From a virus, in IMG/VR virus record IMGVR_UViG_3300034375_002218, positions 1 through 24,933 of that record: a stretch of 24,933 nt of DNA; one strand, 5' to 3'. The notes below the pieces were generated by a model, which had not been told where the DNA came from, ran no database searches, and saw only the letters and a list, made by a program, of their open reading frames with translations. The position numbers were made by a program, and so were the translations under genes. Shown piece after piece: positions 1 through 8,865 of the stretch (position 1 is its first letter; each line of letters begins with the position of its first letter).

Positions 1-2830
1 AATCACTATTGACATCTACGCCTTTTGGAATCATCCAAACGGAACTTCCTGCACCAAAGGCATCAAGGATACTTAGCGTACCCGTGTCTGGTGTACCTGA
101 AGGAGCACCGTTTCCAGGGAAGTTTTGGTCACCTACAGAGGAAATGTAGATAGCACTAGGCCCGTGTTGTATACCGTCTATGGGATGTAATCCACTAACA
201 GATAAATACCTAGCTTTTAGTTTAGATTGATCAGCGATATTCCAAATACCAAACTTGTCGCAAAGCTCTCCGTTAACATCATAATATAACCCATCTGCGG
301 GACTAGCATTAAAGGGGAAAGGGAAGTGAACATTCTCCACATCAACAACACTATTTCCTAAGGCCCTAACACACATCCCTCCAACCGAGAACTGCTGAGA
401 GCCATCTACACCCGGACTTCCGTAGGTAGGAAGTCCTAGCTGTCTATTGAAGATGATGGCATTAAGCTGCGCTGTATTATTTACTGTTTTTGGGGTAACG
501 CCCGCATTAGGAATTGCATCTAAAGAACTAGCTGTTACACTAACGATATCATCTGGGTTTGCGTAAAATTGCATCGACCCAGCAGAAACAATTGAACTAA
601 AGGAGGCGAACTCTGGGTCAGTGGGTGCAACTTCTCCTAAAAGAACACCGCCAGAGAGGCCCGTCCCCCAGTTAGCTGGATAAGCACCTAAATCTTTCAT
701 GGTTATGGTGCTGTTATTATCAGCAACGATGCACGCCTTTGTTGAATGAAGCTCCACCGACGTATGGTTTCCTGGTGCAGAAACACCGAAAGATGCATCA
801 GGCACTCGGCTCTCCGGGGCTCTTCTTGGTTCAAACGTAGCAACTGAGTTGTTCATCGCCAACACATCGACCCCGAACTGAGCAACCGCTGTTGGTCCGT
901 GAAAAAAGATTTTAGAGGCTGCGTCAGCTACCGCCCCCGCCAGACTCTTTTGTTTTCTATACTCGTTGGGTCCTACTATGTAAGTTGCCGCAGTCAGTGC
1001 TCCAGTCAGTCTAGCCGTGGATCCCTCAGTAGCTAGGACTCCCCTACCAAAAACAGTTTGATTATCATTAGTAGAATCAGTTACTAAGATGTTAGCTTTA
1101 TACAGGTCAAGAACAGAGTTCTTTGCAGCCTTAAGAGCAGCAGAGCCGCCGAAGGCATTACGATACTTAGTGTATCCGTAAGAAGTAACAGCATTATCCT
1201 TAGGCTTAAAACCAAACTTACTGTTGCTGGCTAGATCTACATGCACGCTATTACCAGAAAAATCAAGTTGAGATCTATTTCCATCGTTAATTTCGGAATC
1301 AGAATCAAAAGTAAGAGTAGAGTTGTTAGCTAATATACCTTGCTCTTGAGATCCGTCTACGGTCAGGTCCTCATAAGAAAATACAGACCCTTCACAAACA
1401 ATACCTTTCTTATTGCCATAAACATCTATTAGACCCTTAACATCTGCAAAGGAAGAATTTAATTCAATGCCCACCAAATTATTCAACTCAGAAACTAAAG
1501 CTCCTCCCGTGACTCTGTTTTCTGTAGTTCTTTGGACCCCACCTATAAGTTTAGAGTTATCTAGAACGATGCCTTTAGTGTTCCTGGAAGCAACAAAGAG
1601 TGCGTCCCTACCAGAAGCTTGATAATCACCAACATCATCAAGGGAAGAAGAAGCGAGAGAGCTTAGGGTTACTTCACTATTAATTGCATGAATACCTACC
1701 CCCTTCTCAGGGACTCTAGTTGTTTCTGTACCCTCATAGTTTCTGTAAGAGAACGCTGACCTCGACAAGGTTACAGCAGAGTTAAGGAACTTAAATCCAG
1801 CTTCTTTATTTCTTACAGAGGCACAGTTTTCTAGAACTACTTTAGAGTTATTTACTTCTATACCTACGTTTTGATTTTGTGTTTTTGCTGGGTTTCCCGT
1901 GGTAGAATTAACTAGGAAGTTTCTTATGTATATTGGACCATCGCAATTTTGAACTTTGATCTTAGTGCATTTATTTCCGTAATAGTTTCCTCCTAAGTTA
2001 AGTCCTACTGTAAAAGCAGTCCTTGCTAAAAAATTACCAGTAAAATTATTAAAACCACTAATATCTAAAGTGCTGATAGTAGTATCATTTACAGTATTTT
2101 CGAATGGGTTTATTCCGAAAACATTTGAAGTACCTGGAAATACTGTTGTATTAACTAAATTGAAAGATGCGTGTAGCGGGGCAAACCTACTTGTGGCATC
2201 AATCCTAGGATAAAATATAAAATTGTTATTACGGTTTGACCTAGCATCAACAGTGCTTGATAAAACTGGTGTTTGTATGTGAACGCAACTAGTGTCTGAC
2301 AATGTAGCACTTATATCAAGCGCGGAAATTTGACTAGTCATGTCAATAAACTGATTAAAATTGGGTGGGGCAGCGGCTACATGTGATGTTGAAGATGCGT
2401 TTAGAATTCTAGAAAAGTTCCTGTTTACTATTTCTATAGAACCATTCTCTTCTATTCTAAAGTTATTCAGTTCAAGTGGCCCAAGGTCTCCAAAGTTAGC
2501 TACTTCAACAAGAACTGGGAAACGAACTACTTTTGGGATAGCCGCTATAGCAGAGCTTAGGTCAGTAAAAATATTTCTATTCTGCTGTAAGGTTAACGCA
2601 GGGGCGTCAGCGGATACCGTAAGCGCGAGCCCTGGTACGCCAGCAGAGGTAGTAAACCCTTGCTGCTCCCAAAGCTCGTATGTGCGCTCCTCTAAATCAT
2701 AAAGAGGTAGGTTATCCTGCTCCCAATTATAGAAGGTACTTGTATCAAACTTGGTAACATAAGGCGTCCAAGCATTGAATAGCATTACGTTTCCGCTGCT
2801 TGTGTATATGTCGTTTTTATTGAAGGCCAT
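1..2830 (-). CDS. Tail fibre / adhesin with beta-helix repeats (C-terminus beyond window)
   Basis: The minus strand is open without a stop from ATG at 2830 to the window edge, giving 943 residues; the C-terminus lies outside. The first ~100 residues (start MAFNKNDIYTSSGNVMLF) look like a globular attachment region. From about residue 240 to 520, and less regularly to ~720, the protein shows short repeating beta-strand units of the type GIEVNNSKVVLENC, GIHAINSEVTLSS and GILANNSTLTFDS, spaced roughly 20-25 residues. This is the pattern of a right-handed parallel beta-helix (pectate-lyase-like), a fold common in phage tailspikes and adhesins. It starts one base after the stop of the preceding gene (stop 2832-2834) and lies last in the tail operon within view, the usual place for a receptor-binding protein. 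I infer host surface binding or polysaccharide recognition; no catalytic residues can be assigned. The Shine-Dalgarno signal is weak, so translational coupling is likely. Confidence 0.72.
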   Translation of the reverse strand, partial: MAFNKNDIYTSSGNVMLFNAWTPYVTKFDTSTFYNWEQDNLPLYDLEERTYELWEQQGFTTSAGVPGLALTVSADAPALTLQQNRNIFTDLSSAIAAIPKVVRFPVLVEVANFGDLGPLELNNFRIEENGSIEIVNRNFSRILNASSTSHVAAAPPNFNQFIDMTSQISALDISATLSDTSCVHIQTPVLSSTVDARSNRNNNFIFYPRIDATSRFAPLHASFNLVNTTVFPGTSNVFGINPFENTVNDTTISTLDISGFNNFTGNFLARTAFTVGLNLGGNYYGNKCTKIKVQNCDGPIYIRNFLVNSTTGNPAKTQNQNVGIEVNNSKVVLENCASVRNKEAGFKFLNSAVTLSRSAFSYRNYEGTETTRVPEKGVGIHAINSEVTLSSLASSSLDDVGDYQASGRDALFVASRNTKGIVLDNSKLIGGVQRTTENRVTGGALVSELNNLVGIELNSSFADVKGLIDVYGNKKGIVCEGSVFSYEDLTVDGSQEQGILANNSTLTFDSDSEINDGNRSQLDFSGNSVHVDLASNSKFGFKPKDNAVTSYGYTKYRNAFGGSAALKAAKNSVLDLYKANILVTDSTNDNQTVFGRGVLATEGSTARLTGALTAATYIVGPNEYRKQKSLAGAVADAASKIFFHGPTAVAQFGVDVLAMNNSVATFEPRRAPESRVPDASFGVSAPGNHTSVELHSTKACIVADNNSTITMKDLGAYPANWGTGLSGGVLLGEVAPTDPEFASFSSIVSAGSMQFYANPDDIVSVTASSLDAIPNAGVTPKTVNNTAQLNAIIFNRQLGLPTYGSPGVDGSQQFSVGGMCVRALGNSVVDVENVHFPFPFNASPADGLYYDVNGELCDKFGIWNIADQSKLKARYLSVSGLHPIDGIQHGPSAIYISSVGDQNFPGNGAPSGTPDTGTLSILDAFGAGSSVWMIPKGVDVNSD

Positions 2831-2831
2831 A

Positions 2832-3437
2832 TCAGAAGTTTATTGTCCATCTAAAAATTAGACTAAAATCATTAGTCTTCACTATATCGCTGAATGTTCT
2901 GTAACAAACTAAGATTGGCCTGTCCTGTGCATTCCCTGTTGGGTTCTTCATGAACATGCCAATCTCGTTTATCGCTGCATCGTTACCGCTCCTTTGAAGG
3001 TCATTAGCGGTTTCCTCGTCTACCACTAACGTATATCTAACCGAACTGTCATTGATGCGAGTCATTTTACTCGTTGGTATTTCTGCAAATACACTATTGG
3101 GTACAACTCCCGCACCAACAAGTTGTTCGCCTACAAAAATTTGATTATTAGTTCCCGTACCATACTCAGCTACAGAGGACAGTGCCCCAGATAACTGATT
3201 GATTGAACTGACCACGCCGCCCGCTGGAGGACCTGACACTCCTAACTGAAACTTCTGAATCTGATAATCTAGAATTTGGTCTGAGCCAGAGGCGGTAAAT
3301 AAATAGGATAATCCAGTTCCCATGCCTGAAACAATAATGTTTGAATCATCTAGAAGGATTTCTTCTTCCCCCGACCTCTCCCTCTTAATAATTGTGAGAT
3401 GTCCTGTAATCCCTAACTCTTCTGTAAAATTCTTCAT
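2832..3437 (-). CDS. Probable baseplate/tail structural protein, paralogue of the upstream gene
   Basis: Encodes 201 residues from ATG at 3437. A GTG start at 3455 would add six residues, but the ATG is preferred: it forms an ATGA overlap with the upstream stop (TGA, 3436-3434) and has GGAGG upstream, whereas nothing resembling a ribosome binding site precedes the GTG. I do not recognise a named family. Near the N-terminus it has G-H-L-T-I followed by a DDSNIIVSGMGTGL motif, and it ends in R-W-T-I-N-F. The upstream protein has the same kind of head (GEIEIW, then DNNMLTDGAG) and tail (KWRLRF), so the two look like diverged copies of one fold. It lies between the gp7-like wedge protein and the fibre, which suggests a baseplate-periphery or fibre-attachment role; this is inferred from position only. 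Confidence 0.7.
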   Translation of the reverse strand: MKNFTEELGITGHLTIIKRERSGEEEILLDDSNIIVSGMGTGLSYLFTASGSDQILDYQIQKFQLGVSGPPAGGVVSSINQLSGALSSVAEYGTGTNNQIFVGEQLVGAGVVPNSVFAEIPTSKMTRINDSSVRYTLVVDEETANDLQRSGNDAAINEIGMFMKNPTGNAQDRPILVCYRTFSDIVKTNDFSLIFRWTINF

Positions 3438-4504
3438 AGGAAACGAAGCCTCCACTTTATGGTCATGTCTTGATATTGTGTAATGTCATCAATGTATGTA
3501 AGGTCCTTCGACAACCCTTTTCTACAAAATAACCTATACTTTCTAGGATTATCTAGTGCGCTAAAGGCAAACGGGGGAGTATTTCCTTCCGTAAGAGACG
3601 CTTTAAGATCTAAAGCCCATAGGCCCATGTGGTACACCCCCCCGTAAAAGTGCAAGCAAGCCAAATCATCCTTGGATAATGTGAGGGCATACTCTACTGT
3701 ACCGTTAGATGCAAAACTTGCATTAGAAGAAACGGTAACGCCGTTCTGAGTGTTGGTTCCCGAGACTACAGAAATGAATCCATCTGTATCTATAGAACTG
3801 GCCTCATTAGCATAGCTACCCGCAGTAAGTGAAAGCTCATTAGAATCACCTTCTTCTATTGAAGAGAACGTCAATAGCATAACACCTTCAGTTCCTGTTT
3901 CAGAAGCCCCTGGGGGGTATGTGCCCGCAAAGGCAGCGGCAAGCTGTGAGTTCAGAAAATTTTTTGAAATAGGAAGTATACCTTCTTTAATAAATACAGG
4001 ATGATAATTTTGATGCTGTCCGGGGCTAGGACCAAGAGCACTCAGGCTGAAAAAGAATCCTCCAGAAGGATTAGGATCATTAGTAACATCCGTACTTAAC
4101 TCTAAGGCACTTAGCTGGGGATCTGGTGCGGTAGGGGTATAGTTAGATACTGGGTAGTATACTTTTCCTGACTCAAACTCTTTGTCAATATACAACGCCA
4201 CTGACGAATAATTATTACTAGAAACTTGGGTAGTTAGTAAATCGGCTACTGCGCCGCGAACAACGCCGTTTGTTATTCTAGCATTAGTAGTGCCAGAGGC
4301 ATAGCTCTGGGGAGCAGTACCAAAAGACATCGCTTGTATTGTAAAGTTAGACGCATCTAGAAGAGAGGATAGATCAGGTATCTCCGAGTAGGATGGGGAG
4401 ATAGTCATGATATCAGCAAGGATAGACCCAGCCCCATCCGTCAACATGTTATTGTCGCTGAAGATTACTTTATCCCCTTGCCAAATTTCTATTTCTCCTC
4501 TCAT
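3434..4504 (-). CDS. Probable baseplate/tail structural protein, larger paralogue
   Basis: Encodes 356 residues. The start ATG (4504-4502) overlaps the upstream TGA by one base (TGATG), and GGAG lies 11 bases upstream. I do not recognise a named family. The N-terminus (GEIEIWQGDKVIF, then DNNMLTDGAG) and C-terminus (IKWRLRFL) match in pattern those of the next gene. The centre is longer, rich in Ser, Thr, Gly and Asn, and looks all-beta. Its place directly after the giant wedge protein and before the fibre is where T4 has wedge and short-fibre connector genes (8, 10, 11), so a baseplate-edge or fibre-connector role is plausible but unproven. No signal peptide or membrane segment is visible. 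Confidence 0.7.
   Translation of the reverse strand: MRGEIEIWQGDKVIFSDNNMLTDGAGSILADIMTISPSYSEIPDLSSLLDASNFTIQAMSFGTAPQSYASGTTNARITNGVVRGAVADLLTTQVSSNNYSSVALYIDKEFESGKVYYPVSNYTPTAPDPQLSALELSTDVTNDPNPSGGFFFSLSALGPSPGQHQNYHPVFIKEGILPISKNFLNSQLAAAFAGTYPPGASETGTEGVMLLTFSSIEEGDSNELSLTAGSYANEASSIDTDGFISVVSGTNTQNGVTVSSNASFASNGTVEYALTLSKDDLACLHFYGGVYHMGLWALDLKASLTEGNTPPFAFSALDNPRKYRLFCRKGLSKDLTYIDDITQYQDMTIKWRLRFL
3449..3453 (-). promoter_or_regulatory. Ribosome binding site GGAGG deciding the start at 3437
   Basis: GGAGG on the minus strand lies 11 bases upstream of the ATG at 3437, inside the end of the preceding gene. It favours the ATG in the ATGA overlap over the in-frame GTG at 3455, which overlaps this motif. 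Confidence 0.5.
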
Positions 4505-7500
4505 CAGTTATCAAACTCCACTTCTGTATACTGAGATCCTACTTTGGTATTAGGAACCCAGTCAGGATGTTGCCTGTAGTTGTTTCTGCTTCCGCCGCTG
4601 ACACCCAAGTCATCAGAACTTATGTTGGCGTCTCTGGTCGCGAAGACCGTAGTGTGCATTCCTGCTGGCTGTCCTATCAACCCATTATAGAATTTTAATA
4701 ATCCTGCAATTTCTTTTTTTTCCATGAAGTATTTGTATTCTTCAATGAATGGAGTTAAGGGAATACCGCTTGTTTCTAAACCAAACCCTGTGGAAAGGCC
4801 CGCCTGATACCGAAGCGTTGTGTCTTGTAACTCAATAGAATCAAGCAACATGTATTTATCAGCGTTATTATTTTCTAAGAAGAAAACTTCTATAACATAA
4901 TTTCTATCTTTATGTATTTGATCCGTCTTCTTAAACTGTTCATTGTTCTTATCTATAATTTTTAAATATTCATAATTATTATGAATAGTAAAGTTTCTTG
5001 TATCAAACTTTACTGAGAACTCATCGAAGTAATCTTCTTTTATTGTTTCTAAAGAAACGTCAGGATATTTTTTACTTTGAGTGTCCTGTGCATTTAAGCA
5101 ATACTCTATGACTGTATTTCCCCTATCTCTTAAGGTGAAATCAAAGATATGAGATAGTTTAGATTTAACTTGATTTATACTCAAATCAGTTACATCAGTA
5201 GGAATCCATTTACCCTCTCGGTTCCATGTCCACATTAGACCTTGTTCTGGCTCTGTATGGATCCATATCCCCATTTTTCCTCCACCAAGAATACCTATCT
5301 CTTCGTCAGCCACTAAGGCTTTTACCTTAAGCTCGAACTGATGCTCAGGGACTAAGGTGTTTACTGAGTCTCCATAAGAAGACAAATCAAATCTAAGCCT
5401 GGGTAAACCCCCAACAGTTTTACATTTTACAACAGTATTGTTTATTAAATAATTAGCCTTTCCAGGAACCTTAGCTGATGAGTCTAACCTAATAATTTTA
5501 AACTGATTTGGGCTAGGTCCGGAAGAAACATCACAGAACTCAATACCACTAAGAATTGTAGGGTTTCTGTAGTCCGCAGAACTAACAGAATCTAAATAGG
5601 TTCCAGATATAGGGATCACTGCTTGATCAGGATCTCTGGCGATAAATGTTCCAGTTCCTCCATCAGAGAAAATGTTTGTGTTATTTATGGGCTTATCATC
5701 TAACAAAGAAGTCTCCAAGAATGACGCTCCATTAGCTCCCAACTTTTCAAAATCACAATTGTAAAGCCCTTTTCCAAAAATGTGAGCAAAGATATATCCT
5801 CCCGTTCTATCTGGATAATCTCCTCCCACAGGGTGCCTATTAAAGTTCTTGCAGTAGGTAGCATAAAGCTTTTGGAAGTCTGTTCCTGGGCTAAAGCCTT
5901 CATAATCTTTGAAAGAGCTTAGTACATAACCACTTGCAATAGCCGAGTTGGCAAAGCTTTGTATTTGATCTTTCCAGTACATATCATCCGAAAAACTCGA
6001 CGGACTATTGTTTATCTGTCTTTCAGCAAAGTCCCTAGCCTTCCTTTCAAAAATAGAGTGCATCGAAAGATAAACCTCTGGGGTTTGGCAACGATCAACG
6101 TATCGGTCAGTAGCAGAAGAGATGTCCTCATTTTTTGCATCCGAACCCAAACCACCAGCAAAACCTCGATAAGGAAAAGTGTTGCTGGTGTCTATGCCGA
6201 AGAAGGTTTTGTTTGATTGCAAGTTCTCACAAAAATCCCAAACTCCAGAGATATTAGTATAGTCCTCAACAGGATAGAAAGAATTAGAGGAGGGTATGTA
6301 ACCTAATGTAAGCTCTCCTAAAGAGCTTGGCAGGGATTCTTCGTTTATAAGCTCTGCCCACTGTACAGGGGCGTTGAACCCAGTTCTATCGTAGTAACCT
6401 TCTTTAGGCAATACATTCTTAAGGTTACGTCTCCTGAGAGAATTTCTAGTCGGACCTACAATAACATCAGTTGAACTTAGTTGCGATGTGATTGTATCCA
6501 CTTGATCTCTTTTAAACGTGCTATAGCCTTCGGGCGTCTTAGCTGACGTAATCTCTACGCCACTTACGGCCACGTTACCTAGAATTGTTCCTGAAGAATA
6601 CCCTGCCCTAGTATCCTCCTTGTCCAAGCCAACATAAGAGAATATCGTAGAAGAAGGTTCTGTAAAATCAAAAGCACTAGCATTTAAGTTTACTCTAGGA
6701 ATAGAGTGCGCTGGGCTGTATTCTTGAGTAACTCTGGCGGTTTCATATAAAGCGTACTTAGAATCATTCTCTAGGTTAGAGCTTCTAAAATCGAAGTCAG
6801 TATTATCAAAATCTAAAAAGAAATGCGAAGATTTTCCATTCCACAAGCTCAGTAAGTTCCGCTCATAGTCAGAAATACTAAACATTACATCGTCATAGTT
6901 TGGTGGATTTTGAACTGAGCTAAAGAACATCAAGAATTCATTTAGATCCTCAATATTATTGTCCGCTTTTACGGTAGCTTCTGATATATAATCACCCACC
7001 TGATCAGCAAACTCTGGCCTGACCTTAAAGCATTTTAGTTTGTCAACTAAAACCTCTACCATAGGTTGCGTAACAACACAATCCCTAAAGTATTTCACTT
7101 CCTCGAAAGGGGGTATGGGATAATTTTTTCTGCCTCTGAAATTGAATACAAAATCTGGATCTCCCTCAAAGAGAAGATACTGTACTTTAGAATCATCCTG
7201 CGGATGCTCTATACCCGCCATATAAACCCCAACTCCGAAAGGGCCTGGGCCTACCGCGTCATCCCACTGCGCCCGCTCGCCGTAATCATACCGTTGTCTT
7301 CGGATGGCCTCGTATCCTGGTCCACCGCTAACGTGTGCGTGCCAACCTAGAGATTTGGGATCACCGACAATGCTGTAGACATCTCCTTTAGTCCCATCAT
7401 CATTCATCTTGTAGAATCTAGGCAGTGGATATTCCTCACCAAAAGAGCGGAAGTTTTCTGGGAACTGTCTTGCTAAATCTAGAAGAATAGTATCCGTGGT

Positions 7501-8865
7501 TAGTTTTAGATTTTCCTCTAGGCTGCTTGTACTATAAACAAAAACCCCAGACTCAGAAGCTTTTTCAGGAGTCCACGTTCTTAAGTTTTTAAATAAAGGG
7601 GACTCTGTTCCCAGGCTGTACCAAATCAAAAAGGGTAAATAAGATTCCCAAAGAGGAATTATGCTTCCGCTAAGATCAAGTACACTGTTTACGATCAATG
7701 CATTCAGCGCCGCACGAAGAGCCCCCTCGGTTCCAATCTTCTTGTAGATGTCAGTAGCTACTCGAAGTTGATGCCTCCACTTTTCTGATGCGTTTCCTCT
7801 TAGCTTAAAACCAATAAGATCTGCTATGTACCTTAGCCTTTCTGGTGGAGCATTCTCAATATCATAAATATACTTTAAGTCCTCAACCTGATTTGATATG
7901 TCAGCGAAATGAAATCCTAGTGCATTTAAAAACTTTCTATGTGGGCCAGCAGAGTTCCTATCAACTAAAGTTAGTTGTGCATCTATAAAGTCGTCAAAAG
8001 CAGCCTTTACTGTGTAATCCTGCGAGTCGATGTTTAAAGGGGAATAAATAACCTCATTTAGAACCTGAAGATTCTGTAGCTTTTGCGTACCGCTAGTGTA
8101 TGTTGCAGGAGACCCATCACTCGAATCTAATATTGCGTCAGCAGCACCCGAGAGATACGGGGTAGGGATGTAAGAACCAAAGGAGCAAGCTTCGACATTC
8201 CTCCAAACGTACTCTTGAAGACCACTAACTCCGTCGAATGTGGTAAGCTCTCTGCCTATAAAAAGGTCTGATAAACACTCTAATACATATGATGAGGGAG
8301 AATAATCTAATCCTCCCAACGCTGAGGTATTTAAAAAGTAAAACCACCCTAGACTATCTACTAAATAGTTATGTATACTAGAAGCATCAGCGTTATTAGT
8401 AAACGCTGAAAGTTCAGACACATTATCTTCTATAGTGCCTGGAGTATTAACCCCTGGAGGGATCAGCTTTGGAAGCAGCGTAGAAGAAAGATAATTATAG
8501 AAGTCCGCTTTAAACTCAAAGTTAGTGTAGTTCTGTCCTAAAGGAAGCAGGATGTCTTCTCGAAAACTTTGATTAGTAATTTTTGTTAGCTCGTTTTGCT
8601 TTACGAAATACTGCGATATACCCTCAAGGGAACCTAAATTTTCTGTCTGAGTTCCTGGTACGGAAGACAGGGGAAGGACTGTAGATATATTATTCGCTAT
8701 ATCAATATGAGAGTTGATTATTTGTGAAAGAGGATTTAGTTCAGTGCCACTAAGATCAATGTCTTCCTGCTGATACACTCCTGGAGTCAATAGCTCCAGT
8801 AACTCTACAAAGTTAGACTTGTAGTATTTTCTTGGGTTTGGGGTGTATTTGCTGTTATCAACCAT
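4504..8865 (-). CDS. Giant baseplate wedge protein, gp7 / P2 tail protein I-like
   Basis: Encodes 1453 residues, longer than T4 gp7 (about 1030) and far longer than P2 gpI. Around residues 310-400 it carries the hallmark of the tail protein I family: a helical stretch with PPERLRYIADLIGFKLRG followed by a Trp/Arg-rich helix and KKIGTEGALRAALNAL. The rest is mostly unassigned. The C-terminal third (about 1080-1300) looks beta-rich, with an aromatic-rich stretch (MGIWIHTEPEQGLMWTW) that might be a jelly-roll or carbohydrate-binding insertion; that is a guess. It follows the gp6/baseplate J gene through a TAATG overlap, matching the conserved W-J-I order of simple contractile baseplates, in which I/gp7 joins J/gp6 to form the wedge. 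The function call rests on the short I-like segment plus position. Confidence 0.72.
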   Translation of the reverse strand: MVDNSKYTPNPRKYYKSNFVELLELLTPGVYQQEDIDLSGTELNPLSQIINSHIDIANNISTVLPLSSVPGTQTENLGSLEGISQYFVKQNELTKITNQSFREDILLPLGQNYTNFEFKADFYNYLSSTLLPKLIPPGVNTPGTIEDNVSELSAFTNNADASSIHNYLVDSLGWFYFLNTSALGGLDYSPSSYVLECLSDLFIGRELTTFDGVSGLQEYVWRNVEACSFGSYIPTPYLSGAADAILDSSDGSPATYTSGTQKLQNLQVLNEVIYSPLNIDSQDYTVKAAFDDFIDAQLTLVDRNSAGPHRKFLNALGFHFADISNQVEDLKYIYDIENAPPERLRYIADLIGFKLRGNASEKWRHQLRVATDIYKKIGTEGALRAALNALIVNSVLDLSGSIIPLWESYLPFLIWYSLGTESPLFKNLRTWTPEKASESGVFVYSTSSLEENLKLTTDTILLDLARQFPENFRSFGEEYPLPRFYKMNDDGTKGDVYSIVGDPKSLGWHAHVSGGPGYEAIRRQRYDYGERAQWDDAVGPGPFGVGVYMAGIEHPQDDSKVQYLLFEGDPDFVFNFRGRKNYPIPPFEEVKYFRDCVVTQPMVEVLVDKLKCFKVRPEFADQVGDYISEATVKADNNIEDLNEFLMFFSSVQNPPNYDDVMFSISDYERNLLSLWNGKSSHFFLDFDNTDFDFRSSNLENDSKYALYETARVTQEYSPAHSIPRVNLNASAFDFTEPSSTIFSYVGLDKEDTRAGYSSGTILGNVAVSGVEITSAKTPEGYSTFKRDQVDTITSQLSSTDVIVGPTRNSLRRRNLKNVLPKEGYYDRTGFNAPVQWAELINEESLPSSLGELTLGYIPSSNSFYPVEDYTNISGVWDFCENLQSNKTFFGIDTSNTFPYRGFAGGLGSDAKNEDISSATDRYVDRCQTPEVYLSMHSIFERKARDFAERQINNSPSSFSDDMYWKDQIQSFANSAIASGYVLSSFKDYEGFSPGTDFQKLYATYCKNFNRHPVGGDYPDRTGGYIFAHIFGKGLYNCDFEKLGANGASFLETSLLDDKPINNTNIFSDGGTGTFIARDPDQAVIPISGTYLDSVSSADYRNPTILSGIEFCDVSSGPSPNQFKIIRLDSSAKVPGKANYLINNTVVKCKTVGGLPRLRFDLSSYGDSVNTLVPEHQFELKVKALVADEEIGILGGGKMGIWIHTEPEQGLMWTWNREGKWIPTDVTDLSINQVKSKLSHIFDFTLRDRGNTVIEYCLNAQDTQSKKYPDVSLETIKEDYFDEFSVKFDTRNFTIHNNYEYLKIIDKNNEQFKKTDQIHKDRNYVIEVFFLENNNADKYMLLDSIELQDTTLRYQAGLSTGFGLETSGIPLTPFIEEYKYFMEKKEIAGLLKFYNGLIGQPAGMHTTVFATRDANISSDDLGVSGGSRNNYRQHPDWVPNTKVGSQYTEVEFDN

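Noticed and set aside
2361-2702. Plus-strand open frame of 113 codons
   Set aside because: It lies antisense to the fibre gene, whose minus-strand frame is open throughout and shows clear beta-helix repeats; the plus frame has low-complexity Ser-rich composition and no ribosome binding site.
3438-3455. GTG start at 3455 for the second paralogue
   Set aside because: The ATG at 3437 has a GGAGG upstream and an ATGA overlap with the previous stop; the GTG overlaps that GGAGG and has no ribosome binding site of its own.
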